Below, in pieces: positions 20,901-28,850 of a stretch of DNA of 64,000 nucleotides. The notes under the pieces were generated by a model. That model had not been told where the DNA came from, did no database searches, and was given only the letters and a program-made list of their open reading frames with translations. The DNA is from Burkholderia sp. NRF60-BP8 (lineage in GTDB: Bacteria; Pseudomonadota; Gammaproteobacteria; Burkholderiales; Burkholderiaceae), in the NCBI RefSeq assembly GCF_001522585.2, contig NZ_CP013374.1:744001-808000 (forward strand), given 5' to 3'. Each line of letters opens with the position of its first letter. The first letter of the stretch is position 1. A program made the position numbers and the translations under genes.

Positions 20901-22078
20901 AGCAGAGCGACGACGCGAACCGCGAAGCGCTCGCGCGGGAACAGGCGGCCCGCGAGCAGGCGCTCAGTTCGAATCAGCTGAAGGACGAGTTCATTGCGGT
21001 GCTGTCCCACGAGCTGAGGCATCCGCTCAACCTGATCGGCGTCAAGTCGGAAATGCTGCCGCGCCTGCCGGAGACGCGCGACATTCCCGCCGTGCGCGAA
21101 GCCGCGGATTCGATTCGGCAGGCCGTGCGCGCACAGGCGCAGATCATCGACGACCTGCTCGATCTGTCGCGCATCCAGACCGGCAAGCTCGCGCTCGAGC
21201 TGGGCCGGGTCGACCTGACGGCGATGTTGCGCAGCATCACGGATACCTGCGAGGTCGACGTGCACGCACGCGGCCTGGTCTTGCAAACGGAGCTGCCGAC
21301 GGAGCCGGCCATCGCGCTGGCCGATCCGGTGCGATGCGAGCAGATTTTCTGGAACCTGATGTCCAACGCGCTCAAGTACACGCAACCGCACGGCCAGATC
21401 ATCGTGCGTCTCGTGCATGAGGGCAAGATGCTGCGCGTCGACGTGATCGACGACGGGCAGGGGATCGACGGAGATACGCTTCCGCATGTCTTCGACATGT
21501 TCCGGCAGGCGCCGCGGGACAGGACGCGGGGCGGTCTCGGCATCGGGCTGGCGCTGGTTCGGCAACTCGTCGAAATGCACGGCGGCCGGATCGCCGCGAT
21601 GTCCGATGGCCCGGGGGCCGGCACCACGATGACGGTATGGCTGCCAGCCGCATCGACCGAGCGCGCGGCGTCTGCGGGCAGCGGCGTGCCGGACGGGAAT
21701 ATCGCCGGCCTGCGCGTGCTGCTGGTCGAGGACGATCAGGAGACGGCGATGTCGCTCACCGCGCTGCTGGAGCTGGCGGGGGCGGAGGTCCAGGCCGCGA
21801 AAAGCGGAGCCGCGGCGTTGACGATGCTGCAGGAGGCGCCCGTCGACGCGATCGTGTCCGACATCGGGCTTCCCGACATGGATGGCTACGAGTTGCTTCG
21901 GCGGATCAAGGCCGATCCCCGGTGGGCCACGCTTCGGACCGTTGCGCTGACCGGCCGCAATCGCCTGGACGATGTCCGGGCCGCGACGGAGGCCGGTTTC
22001 GACAGCCATCTGTCGAAACCGCTCGATTTCGGGATGTTGCTCGCGGTACTCGGCGACACGCGTCGCGATACCCGATGA
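17924..22078 (+). CDS. CheB-CheR-PAS hybrid histidine kinase with C-terminal receiver
   Basis: A 1384-residue fusion. In order: CheB methylesterase (about 25-210; catalytic S32 in GIGASAGG, H64 and D151 in GTGSDGAAG); CheR methyltransferase (about 235-500; VWVAGCATGEEAYS, RNVLIYLE); a PAS-like region near 600-680; a coiled coil of ELKASNEELQ/NEELRSTSEEL heptads (about 695-760); PAS near 765-870; PAS near 885-1010; HisKA with H1029 in LSHELRHPLN; HATPase (NALKYTQ, GGLGIGLAL); and a receiver with D1313 in SDIGLPDMDG. It has no membrane segment, so it senses in the cytoplasm. AGGAG sits 7 bases before the ATG at 17924. A second CheB follows. No chemoreceptor or other che gene is nearby, so it is probably a stress or motility signalling node rather than core chemotaxis. 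Confidence 0.93.
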   Translation: MARQAPAHKERPLSPATLKSDLSFPVVGIGASAGGTMALQTFFESAPTGMDMAFVVVVHLAPEQVSHMDTVLQRTTGMSVHQVTSTVPIEKNHIYVIAPGMQLEMSDGCLRCRSRDPSDEIPFTIDHFFRTLADAHDWRAIGIVMSGTGSDGAAGLSRIKEAGGITLAQTPDDAEHAEMPQHAIAMARVDIVLPAAEMPQRLLELWSNARRIEQQSLEFAQSLHHVDRPTINDPERALSDILMHLRVRTGHDFRLYKRATVLRRIERRMQVNGQRDLLAYRDFLRATPEEANALLADMLIGVTQFFRDREAFDFLEREVIGSLFASESGEEQVRVWVAGCATGEEAYSISLLLARAREAAMSSQAIQVFATDIDEAAIVRARTGSYPLSIASDVPAPLLQRYFTREGAHYVIAKAVRERILFAAHSLLRDPPFSHLDLISCRNVLIYLERAVQRQILELFHFALRPNGYLFLGTAESADAADDLFAVVDKKRRIYRARVVTHRAKPATGFPPLFQVESGASDERAAPQPPLRVPASPAQRNFSYSELHQRALETYSPPSVIIDKESNVVHLSDNAGRFLRHVGGELSSNIMTLVLPDLRLDLRTAIFRALQTGTSVEARRVKWAHDARVSWINMTVRPFHDKVANAEFLLIVFDEVAGRMTEEDQVETSGQDPVLAQLEQELQHSREQLATIIEQYETSVEELKASNEELQAINEELRSTSEELESSKEELQSVNEELTTANAEMQARIEDTAKANDDLHNIIASSEIATVFVDKEIRVKRFTPNATAIFNLIDTDLGRSLFHITHALRYPTLADDVRQSFQSLRLIEREIESEAGRWYLMRLLPYRTADDHIDGAVITLIDITDRHHAEEAARAGEQRLRLVAQSTKDYAIIIQDGNGSIVSWNAGAERIFGYTEEEMIGQDVELIYEPSDRQALVPMRERDIATREGRADDERWHRTKDGRRIFCSGVVTPISDTSFNGFAKIVRDMTLRKQSDDANREALAREQAAREQALSSNQLKDEFIAVLSHELRHPLNLIGVKSEMLPRLPETRDIPAVREAADSIRQAVRAQAQIIDDLLDLSRIQTGKLALELGRVDLTAMLRSITDTCEVDVHARGLVLQTELPTEPAIALADPVRCEQIFWNLMSNALKYTQPHGQIIVRLVHEGKMLRVDVIDDGQGIDGDTLPHVFDMFRQAPRDRTRGGLGIGLALVRQLVEMHGGRIAAMSDGPGAGTTMTVWLPAASTERAASAGSGVPDGNIAGLRVLLVEDDQETAMSLTALLELAGAEVQAAKSGAAALTMLQEAPVDAIVSDIGLPDMDGYELLRRIKADPRWATLRTVALTGRNRLDDVRAATEAGFDSHLSKPLDFGMLLAVLGDTRRDTR

Positions 22079-22241
22079 CGGCCGACGGCCCGAGCGTGCG
22101 TCGCGGGTCGTTCGGGCGTGGCTCGCCGCCGCGGCATGTGCGGCAATCGCCATTCGACCCGCATTGCGCCGGCTGCGTTCGCCAGTGACGGAATCGCGGT
22201 TCAGGCACCCGATTTGCGGCTGTGTCCGCAAAGGGGGGTCT

Positions 22242-23255
22242 ATGGATCGTCGAGATATCGTCGTAGTCGCATCGTCCAGGGGCGGGCTCCCGGTTCTCCG
22301 GACCCTCGTGGCGGGCATCGCCGCGGATTTTCCGGTGCCGATTTGCATCGTGCAGCACATTGGTCGACATCGGACGATTCTGCCCGAGCTGTTGTCGCGA
22401 TGGAGCGCGCTGGATGCACGCGAGGCGCGACACGGACAACCGCCACAGGCCGGCAGAATTTACGTGGCCCCGCCCGACAGACACATGATCGTGCGCGGCG
22501 GCAATCTCTGGCTGCTCGATACGGCCGCCGAGAACTTCACCCGGCCGGCTGCCGATCCGCTGTTCCGGTCTGCCGCCCGCGAATACGGGCCCGGTGCGAT
22601 CGGCGTGGTGCTCAGCGGCGACCTCGATGATGGCGCGGCCGGCCTGGCGGCGATTCGCGCCCGGGGCGGGTACGGTATCGTTCAGGATCCCGACGAATGT
22701 GAAGCGCCGTCGATGCCGCGCAGCGCACTGGCCGCGGCGGGCGCCGATATGGTCGCAAGGGCCGGAGAACTGCCGCAGGCCATTCATGCAGCGGTCTACG
22801 GCGAACGTGTGAAGGAGCGGCGAAAGATGGCGGACTTGCGCGACCTGGACCACCTGGACCACGAGAGCCGGATTGCTGAGGAGGGCCTCGTCGAGCCCGG
22901 GCGGCTTGACGAAATCGGCACGCGTTCGGCGCTCACGTGCCCTACTTGTCACGGCGTGCTCTGGCGCATGCGCGACGATCGTCCGTTGCGATACCGATGC
23001 CACACCGGGCATGCGTTCTCCGCGCTTTCTCTCGACGACGCGGAAGCCCAGAAAGCGGAGGATGCGATCTGGGGGGCGATCCGTGCGGTTCACGAGCGCA
23101 TGATCTTTGCGCGCGAGCGCCAGGAATGGGCGCGCCGAATCGGCAACGCCGAGGACGTCGCGATCGAACAGATCCGCATCGACGAGAACCAGCGGCTCGC
23201 TGACGTGCTGCGCGATGCGGTCGGCGCTTCGCTGGGCGGGGGCGAGCCGGACTGA
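22242..23255 (+). CDS. Stand-alone CheB-type methylesterase with C-terminal Cys/His domain
   Basis: A 337-residue protein. Residues about 4-190 are a CheB catalytic domain (VVASSRGGLPVL serine motif, VQHIGRHR histidine, SGDLDDGAAGL aspartate) without the N-terminal receiver of classical CheB. Residues about 230-265 hold CPTCHGVLW and YRCHTGHAF, four Cys/His pairs that look like a small zinc-binding module, followed by a helical tail. AAGGGGGG precedes the ATG at 22242. It starts 163 bases after the hybrid kinase and probably shares its transcript. Lacking a receiver, its activity must be set by the zinc-like tail or by the hybrid partner. The target may not be a chemoreceptor. Confidence 0.88.
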   Translation: MDRRDIVVVASSRGGLPVLRTLVAGIAADFPVPICIVQHIGRHRTILPELLSRWSALDAREARHGQPPQAGRIYVAPPDRHMIVRGGNLWLLDTAAENFTRPAADPLFRSAAREYGPGAIGVVLSGDLDDGAAGLAAIRARGGYGIVQDPDECEAPSMPRSALAAAGADMVARAGELPQAIHAAVYGERVKERRKMADLRDLDHLDHESRIAEEGLVEPGRLDEIGTRSALTCPTCHGVLWRMRDDRPLRYRCHTGHAFSALSLDDAEAQKAEDAIWGAIRAVHERMIFARERQEWARRIGNAEDVAIEQIRIDENQRLADVLRDAVGASLGGGEPD

Positions 23256-23286
23256 GCAGCGGCTCGCGGCCTCCGCGCCGCGGCGT

Positions 23287-24579
23287 TTATCCGGGCACGA
23301 ACACGCCCAGCGCCGCGATCGCCATCGCGAGCGTCGCGATCCATCCTCCCCACGCAAGCGGGCCTCTGACGGCAAACTCGCCCATGACTCGCTTGCTTCC
23401 CGCCATCAGCATCATCACGACCATGATCGGAACGGCGCTCACCCCATTAATGACAGCGCTCCAGTAAAGCGCGCGGATCGGGTCGAAATGCATGAACGTG
23501 AACGCGATTCCGCCGACGATCGCCAACACGATCACCGCATAGAATTCGGGCGCGACGCCCAACTGCAGCGCGAGACTGTTGCGCCAGCGAAACGTGCCGG
23601 CCGCCGCATAGGCGGCCGATCCCGCGAGCACCGGCAGCGCGAGCAAGCCGGTGCCGACGATGCCGAGCGCGAACAGCACGTACGCGAAGTGACCGGCAAG
23701 CGGCTCGAGCGCCCGCGCGGCGTCCGCCGACGTCTTGACGTCGATGTGATGCGCGTTGAGCGTGGCCGCTGCCGTCAGCACGATGAAGAATGCAATCACG
23801 TTCGAGACGCCCATGCCGAACCACGTATCGAAGCTGATCCGGCGCAACTGCGCGGGCGCCTGGCCCGGCATGCGCCGCAGCGGCCGCTGGTTCGGCACGG
23901 CGTGCAATTCCTCGACCTCCTGGGACGCCTGCCAGAAAAACAGATACGGGCTGATGGTCGTGCCGAGCACGGCGACGACCGTGGTCAGATAGGCGGCGCT
24001 CAGTTGCGCATGCGGCATCACGATCGCGCGACCGACCTCGGCCCAGTCGACGGGCACGATGAGGGCGACCGCGACATACGCCAGCAGCGTCAGCGCCGTC
24101 CATTTGAGCAATCGAGCGTAGCGGTCGTACGGAACGAGAACCTGCAGCACGACCGACACGCCGCCGAGGCACACGATGTAGAACTGTTGCGGGCCGGGCA
24201 GCAACAAATTGACTGCCGCGCCCATGGCCGACAAGTCGGCCGCGATGTTGATCACGTTGGCCGTGATCAGCAGCACGACCGTCGCGTACAGCAGCCATTG
24301 CGGGTAGTGCGTGCGCATGTTGGATGCGAGACCCTTGCCCGTCACGCGGCCGATGCGTGCGCTGACCAACTGGATGGCCGTCATCAGCGGGTACGTCAAC
24401 AACAACGCCCACAGCAGTTCGAAGCCGAACTGCGCGCCCGCCTGCGAGTACGTGCCGATGCCGGAAGGATCGTCGTCGGCGGCGCCGGTGATCAGGCCGG
24501 GGCCGAGGCGGCGGACCCACGTGACGGCGTTTGGGTTCGGCTCCGTCGGCTCGGGCTGAAGCAAATCGTTGTCGTTCAT
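23287..24579 (-). CDS. Nramp-superfamily divalent metal transporter with non-canonical motifs
   Basis: A 430-residue inner-membrane protein with about 11 hydrophobic helices. Helix 1 has DDDPSGIGTYSQ at residues 35-46, where canonical Nramp proteins have DPGN; helix 6 has TTISPYLFFW at 207-216 in place of the metal-coordinating MPHN-type motif. A charged loop with PLRRMPGQAP follows helix 6. Because the two metal-contact motifs are both changed, manganese transport cannot be assumed; related subfamilies carry other ions. The start is the ATG at 24579. It converges on the CheB gene, and a lipoprotein gene lies upstream on the same strand, 84 bases away. Confidence 0.88.
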   Translation of the reverse strand: MNDNDLLQPEPTEPNPNAVTWVRRLGPGLITGAADDDPSGIGTYSQAGAQFGFELLWALLLTYPLMTAIQLVSARIGRVTGKGLASNMRTHYPQWLLYATVVLLITANVINIAADLSAMGAAVNLLLPGPQQFYIVCLGGVSVVLQVLVPYDRYARLLKWTALTLLAYVAVALIVPVDWAEVGRAIVMPHAQLSAAYLTTVVAVLGTTISPYLFFWQASQEVEELHAVPNQRPLRRMPGQAPAQLRRISFDTWFGMGVSNVIAFFIVLTAAATLNAHHIDVKTSADAARALEPLAGHFAYVLFALGIVGTGLLALPVLAGSAAYAAAGTFRWRNSLALQLGVAPEFYAVIVLAIVGGIAFTFMHFDPIRALYWSAVINGVSAVPIMVVMMLMAGSKRVMGEFAVRGPLAWGGWIATLAMAIAALGVFVPG

Positions 24580-24663
24580 GATGGCGCGCCTCCCGAGGAG
24601 TGCAGCAGGCGCAATCGCCGTGCCCGCTTCACAGGTGTCTCGCGCGGGCGGCGCAGGCGGGCG

Positions 24664-25179
24664 TTACGGTCCGTTCGGCGTCGCCGTGTTGCCCGCGTCG
24701 ACCTTGATTGTCTGTTCCTTCGATACCAGCCGGCCGCCGACCATGCTTCCGCCGCCGAGGCGCAACTTCAGGAGCGCCGGTTCGTTTGCATCGAGTCCCG
24801 ACAGATAATCCAGACCGTACAGTCCCGCGCGATCATGGAACGGGATGAACCAGGAAGAGCAGAACGCCGACGTGGGAATCGGGCACCGGGTGTGGATGTC
24901 GAGCCGCCGGGCAGAGAACGGATAGTCTTCGATATCGGTTGCGCTCACATCGAATCGCTTTTGGATGGTGAGCGGCGTGACGGTGTAGCGGAGGTAGACG
25001 TGGTGGGCCCACAGCGTATTGTCGAACGACGCCAGATCTTCGGCGGTGTACGCAACGATCGTGAGGCCGTTCCGGTCCCGGTGCTGGATTTCGTATCGGC
25101 TGACATCTATCGACTTGCAGCCGGCACACGCGATTGCCGCACCCAGCGCGAAACAGATCAAACGCATCCGGTCATGCAT
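24664..25179 (-). CDS. Lipoprotein, function unknown
   Basis: A 171-residue protein. The N-terminus MRLICFALGAAIACAGC is a lipoprotein signal peptide with the lipid-bearing cysteine at residue 21 (the -3 position is Cys, which is unusual). The mature part has two further cysteine-containing patches (HTRCPIPTSAFCSSW) and a beta-rich body. The start at 25179 has GGGAGG upstream; an ATG 13 codons earlier does not. It precedes the Nramp-related gene and may be co-transcribed. No family recognised. Confidence 0.75.
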   Translation of the reverse strand: MHDRMRLICFALGAAIACAGCKSIDVSRYEIQHRDRNGLTIVAYTAEDLASFDNTLWAHHVYLRYTVTPLTIQKRFDVSATDIEDYPFSARRLDIHTRCPIPTSAFCSSWFIPFHDRAGLYGLDYLSGLDANEPALLKLRLGGGSMVGGRLVSKEQTIKVDAGNTATPNGP

Positions 25180-25247
25180 GTCGTCCTCCCGCGCCTCGCG
25201 GTTTCGGTTCGCCTGCAATACGCAATACGATGGTGCGCGACGTGGCG

Positions 25248-25850
25248 TTACGTCCGGCTACCTGCAGCGTCGGCGGCCGAGACCGTTGCGTGCATCGCCT
25301 GGTCGAGAAGGGCATGCGCGGCTTGCCACGCGCGCGCGGCCGCCGCGGAGTCGTTGAACGCCCGCGCTTCGACCGTGGCGCCGTCCAGCAGCATCATGAA
25401 GACGGTCGCCAGCCGGTTTGCGGTTTCGGCCGGCACGAGCGCTCCGATCAGTTCGGCGATCCATTCGACCATTTTGCGACGATAGCGGATCGCGACATCC
25501 GAGATCGGTGCATAAGCGGTGCCGAATTCGGCCAGCGCACGCTCGAACAGGCAGCCGGCAAATTCAGGTGTCCTGAACCAGGCTGCGTACCAGTCGAAGA
25601 TGGTCTTGACGCGCTCGACCGGATCGACGACGTGCTGCAATTGCGCGGCGATGCTGCCGACGATCAGGTCGTAGCGCTGCACCAGCACTTCGCGGATCAG
25701 CTCGTCCTTGCTCGCGAAATGCCGGTACAGCGTCATGCGGGCGACACCGGAATCGTCGATGATCCAGTCGACGCCCACCGGGTGGAATCCGTGCCTGGAG
25801 AACAGTTCGGTCGCTTTGTCTACCACCAGTTGGCGTTTGTTGGCTCGCAC
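25248..25850 (-). CDS. TetR-family transcriptional regulator
   Basis: A 200-residue repressor. The helix-turn-helix is at about residues 20-50 (FHPVGVDWIIDDSGVARMTLYRHFASKDEL), with a typical TetR ligand domain after it. It is transcribed away from the Sel1 lipoprotein gene. Two copies of ATAGACCGAT lie in the 400 bases upstream of it (25881 and 26003); the TAGACC half-site is like that of the NemR operator known in E. coli. It likely represses itself and whatever is read from the promoter near 26000. Confidence 0.9.
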   Translation of the reverse strand: MRANKRQLVVDKATELFSRHGFHPVGVDWIIDDSGVARMTLYRHFASKDELIREVLVQRYDLIVGSIAAQLQHVVDPVERVKTIFDWYAAWFRTPEFAGCLFERALAEFGTAYAPISDVAIRYRRKMVEWIAELIGALVPAETANRLATVFMMLLDGATVEARAFNDSAAAARAWQAAHALLDQAMHATVSAADAAGSRT

Positions 25851-25880
25851 GAACAGCTTCCTCCTCGATATTTCAACGGC

Positions 25881-26021
25881 ATAGACCGATTATTCTAGCA
25901 TCATGCCGGTCGATGAAATCGGCTTCCCGGCTCTGTTTGACGGCAGTTCTGCCCCGCCAGTCTTCGCTGACGAGGCGGTTATCGAGTCGTCTTGACTATT
26001 GGATAGACCGATATGTATCAT
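25881..26021. promoter_or_regulatory. Direct repeat ATAGACCGAT and a promoter carrying it
   Basis: ATAGACCGAT occurs at 25881-25890 and 26003-26012. The second copy lies in the 18-base spacer of a good promoter on the plus strand: TTGACT at 25992-25997 and TATCAT at 26016-26021. The first copy lies 30 bases before the tetR start and reads TAGACCGATTATTCTA, an imperfect palindrome. These are probable operators of the adjacent TetR protein. The rest of the interval up to 26265 has no gene that I can support. Confidence 0.5.
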
Positions 26022-26265
26022 TTGAGCCCAGAAAGCAGCGATCGATATTGCGTGGATTAAAGAGACAGAACGGGGGCAGGTTCCCGCGAGCAGTTTTCCG
26101 CCGTATCAGCCGCTGCAACGATGTTTCAAGACGAAAAGAGAACCTGAGAGAACCTTGGTACGCGGGCCCGCGGACGATGTTCGCCGCACCCCGCACCGGC
26201 CGGGGCATGCTCGCGGGCGAGCGCGCGAAGCAATACGGCGCTAATGAAACGTGAGGAAAATACCC

Positions 26266-26853
26266 ATGTATCGCCGTTTACTCGCACCGGGGCTGCTGTT
26301 GCTGTTGGCCGCGTGCGCGCAGGATCCGTCGGTCACCGCCGGCACGGTACGGATCTGCGACGACACAGGTTGTTCCGATCGCCCTAAAGATCAGGTTTCC
26401 TATCAAAAAAAGGACGATGCGGAAGACCGCGAGGACCCGCGCATCGCCGCGCTCAAGCAAACCGCGAAGACCCAGCCGAAGGCCGCCTACGACCTCGGCC
26501 TGCGCTATTTCCGCGGCGACGGCGTGCGCCAGGACAGCTACCAGGCGCTCAAGTGGATGCGCGAGGCCGCCGAACGCGGCGACCTGAACGCGCAGAAGGC
26601 GCTCGGCAGTTTCTACCTGTTCGGCCTCGAGGAAATGGGCTCGGATGCGCGCGAAGCGGAGAAGTGGCTGTCGATCGCGGCCGGCCGCGGCGACAAGGAA
26701 TCGAAAAAACTGCTCGACCTCGCCCGCAAGGCGAAGAAAGAAGACGAAGAAGACTGGAAATGGCGCACGCAATGGCGTGACGTCTATTACGGCTACTGGT
26801 ACTCGGGCTATCCGTACTACGGCGTCTGGCAGCAGACGTACTGGTATTACTGA
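26266..26853 (+). CDS. Sel1-repeat lipoprotein
   Basis: A 195-residue protein with a lipoprotein signal (LLLLAAC, Cys17). The middle carries Sel1/TPR-like helical repeats: KAAYDLGLRYFRGDGVRQD, ALKWMREAAERGDLNAQ, and EAEKWLSIAAGRGDKES. The C-terminus is aromatic (YYGYWYSGYPYYG), an odd Tyr/Trp-rich tail. AGGA sits 9 bases before the ATG at 26266; an in-frame GTG five codons earlier is less likely. It precedes a CsgG-like lipoprotein by 120 bases on the same strand, and Sel1 and CsgG proteins both act in envelope assembly, so a joint role is plausible but not shown. Confidence 0.85.
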   Translation: MYRRLLAPGLLLLLAACAQDPSVTAGTVRICDDTGCSDRPKDQVSYQKKDDAEDREDPRIAALKQTAKTQPKAAYDLGLRYFRGDGVRQDSYQALKWMREAAERGDLNAQKALGSFYLFGLEEMGSDAREAEKWLSIAAGRGDKESKKLLDLARKAKKEDEEDWKWRTQWRDVYYGYWYSGYPYYGVWQQTYWYY

Positions 26854-26974
26854 CCGGGCATCGAGCAACGGGGGCAGCCGCGGGGAGACCACCATCGCGC
26901 GCTACGCCGGGGGGCTTATCGAAGTTCGCACGAACACATAAGCCGAACAACGACTCTAATCAATCGACAACGAC

Positions 26975-27802
26975 ATGAAGACCAACCTTTCCCAACGTCT
27001 CGTTCAAGGTGCGCTGGTTGCAGCGCTTGGCGCGTCCGTCGCGGGGTGCGGCGGCGTGGTGACGCCCGGCGGGCAGAACGCCGGCGTGACGGGCGCGGCG
27101 GCAGGCGGCGCGAGCGCCGGCGCCGATTCGCAACTGCAGCGCTGCACGTCGCCGCTGGGCACGATTGCGGTCGACGACGGCCGCAACGCCGACTGGTGGG
27201 GCCCGTTCGGCAGCGCGACCAAGATGACGACGATCGACCCGCTGCTGCGCCTGGCGGTGCAGCAGTCGAACTGCTTCGTGATCACGTCGATCGGCAACCA
27301 GAAGAGCGACGCGCGCCTGTCGCGCATCACGCAACTGCAGCGCAACTCGGGCGAGTACCGCGCGGGCTCGAAGCAGCAGAAGGGGCAGCGGGTCGCGGCC
27401 GACTACTACATGGAGCCGCAGATCGTGATCAACGACTCGCCGATCGGCGGGATCGGCAGCATGATCGGCGGGCTGATCGGCAACAGCGCGGTGGCGGCGG
27501 TGGCGGGCCACCTGCAGACGAAGGCGTCGGTGGTGACGCTGACGCTGTTCGACGTGCGCTCGGCGGTGCAGATCGCGGCGGCGGAAGGCAGCTCGACGGC
27601 GACCAACTACGGCGCGGCGCTGGGCGGCTTCGGCGGGGGCGTGGGCGGTGCGCTCGCGGGCTTCTCGGCGACGCCGGAAGGCAAGGCGACGGTCGTCGCG
27701 TTCATCGACGCGTACAACAAGATGGTCGTCGCGCTGCGCAGCTACAAGGCGCAGGACGTGAAGGGCGGGCTGGGCCGCGGCGGCCAGCTGCAGGTCAACT
27801 GA
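26975..27802 (+). CDS. CsgG-like outer-membrane lipoprotein
   Basis: A 275-residue protein with lipobox VAGC (Cys25). The segment from about residue 60 (GTIAVDDGRN, then LRLAVQQSNCFVIT) to the end resembles the CsgG/HfaB curli-secretion fold, in which lipoprotein subunits form a nonameric pore; a Gly-rich SMIGGLIGN segment is near 155. The curli genes csgA, B, E and F are not present nearby. It may therefore secrete or anchor something else, or be a general CsgG-family envelope protein. A hairpin terminator follows. The family call is moderate. Confidence 0.75.
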   Translation: MKTNLSQRLVQGALVAALGASVAGCGGVVTPGGQNAGVTGAAAGGASAGADSQLQRCTSPLGTIAVDDGRNADWWGPFGSATKMTTIDPLLRLAVQQSNCFVITSIGNQKSDARLSRITQLQRNSGEYRAGSKQQKGQRVAADYYMEPQIVINDSPIGGIGSMIGGLIGNSAVAAVAGHLQTKASVVTLTLFDVRSAVQIAAAEGSSTATNYGAALGGFGGGVGGALAGFSATPEGKATVVAFIDAYNKMVVALRSYKAQDVKGGLGRGGQLQVN

Positions 27803-27810
27803 CGTCGGCG

Positions 27811-27832
27811 GGCCGGCGGGAAGCCGCCGGCC
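27811..27832 (+). terminator. Hairpin terminator after the CsgG-like gene
   Basis: GGCCGGCGG (27811-27819) pairs with CCGCCGGCC (27824-27832) around a GAAG tetraloop, 9 bases after the stop codon. No long T run follows. Confidence 0.6.
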
Positions 27833-27944
27833 GATTGCCGAGTCTCGCTTCCTGATTCGATTCGCGATTCGTGATGGTCGGCGCGTGCGGCGCGATGCGC
27901 GCGCGCCGGCTTCGTTCGTCCAGTTCGTTTGAAAGGGGACCCCG

Positions 27945-28745
27945 ATGAAAGCCGCTGTACTGATTGCATTGACCTGCGTTGCGCTGACCGCTTGCGGCGG
28001 CGACGACAATTCCTCGCCCGCGGCGTCCGGCGGGTCGGGAACCAGCAACAACAACGGCGGCGGCTCGAGCGGCGGCACGCCGACCACGGGCGCACCCGAC
28101 GGTAATACGGGTTCGCCGACCGCCTCGAACGTCGAGTGCGATCCGGTTTACCAGCAGGGCGATACCGTTCAACTGCACATGTATACGCAAGCGACGTCGC
28201 AGAGCCCGTCGGTCGACAACGGCGTGTACACGCGGACTTACGCGCCGGCGACGTTCAACGGCGTGGCGCTCACGCAGCAGGCCGAAACCACGACAGGCTC
28301 GCCGATTCAGACCAATCACTACTACCTCGTCGGCAACGGCGTGCGCACGAACTACGGCGGTGAGGTCTACAGCGGCGGCACGCTTGCGTTGCGGGACGTG
28401 AACTCGCCGCCCTATGTCGAGACGATCGGCCTCGTGGGAAGCGAAACGGCGAATTACGTGGATACGCCGGTCTATCCGGCAGGCGGCGCGCAAACGTCCG
28501 TCTCGATCCAGCGGACGTACGTCGCGCGCGAAACGGTCAGTCTCCGCAACGGCAAGGTCTTTGCGAATGCCTGCCACTATCACACGACGGAGACCTTCAC
28601 CAACCCGGCGTTGACGAGCAAGACGATCGCGGACGACTGGTTCGCGCCGGGTGTCGGCCTGGTCAAGTCGGTCGCCGACGTGGGCGGCACGCAGATCATC
28701 ACGCGCGAACTGGAAGCGGCGACGGTGGGCGGTAAGTCATACTGA
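27945..28745 (+). CDS. Lipoprotein with Gly/Ser/Asn-rich linker, function unknown
   Basis: A 266-residue protein. Lipobox LTAC (Cys17) is followed by a flexible linker rich in Gly, Ser, Asn and Thr (about residues 20-62), as in surface lipoproteins held off the membrane. The mature domain (about 62-266) is beta-rich with many Thr/Tyr residues and two conserved-looking cysteines (VECDPVYQQG, ANACHYHTT). GAAAGGGGAC precedes the ATG. It lies 142 bases after the CsgG-like gene and a terminator, so it has its own promoter. The family is not recognised. Confidence 0.8.
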   Translation: MKAAVLIALTCVALTACGGDDNSSPAASGGSGTSNNNGGGSSGGTPTTGAPDGNTGSPTASNVECDPVYQQGDTVQLHMYTQATSQSPSVDNGVYTRTYAPATFNGVALTQQAETTTGSPIQTNHYYLVGNGVRTNYGGEVYSGGTLALRDVNSPPYVETIGLVGSETANYVDTPVYPAGGAQTSVSIQRTYVARETVSLRNGKVFANACHYHTTETFTNPALTSKTIADDWFAPGVGLVKSVADVGGTQIITRELEAATVGGKSY

Positions 28746-28795
28746 GTATGCATGGGCGGCGCGCCGGTATCGATCGCGTGTCCATGGCGGTTGAT

Positions 28796-28850
28796 GACCT
28801 GCTGCATGGCGGCATGCAGCAGGTCGAGTCGTCAGGCAGGTGGCTGCCTG
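28796..28850. terminator. Two adjacent hairpins between convergent genes
   Basis: The first is a perfect 13-bp stem, GACCTGCTGCATG (28796-28808) with CATGCAGCAGGTC (28813-28825) around GCGG. The second is a 7-bp stem, CAGGCAG (28833-28839) with CTGCCTG (28844-28850). They lie in the 230-base gap between the lipoprotein stop (28745) and the convergent quinone-reductase stop (28976) and could terminate both. Confidence 0.6.

Noticed and set aside
17921-22360. Two long minus-strand frames (760 and 678 residues)
   Set aside because: Both are antisense to the CheB/CheR hybrid, whose own frame has clear domains throughout.
25913-26254. A 113-residue plus-strand frame downstream of the promoter near 26000
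   Set aside because: It begins upstream of that promoter, has no ribosome site and has Arg-rich, domain-free translation.
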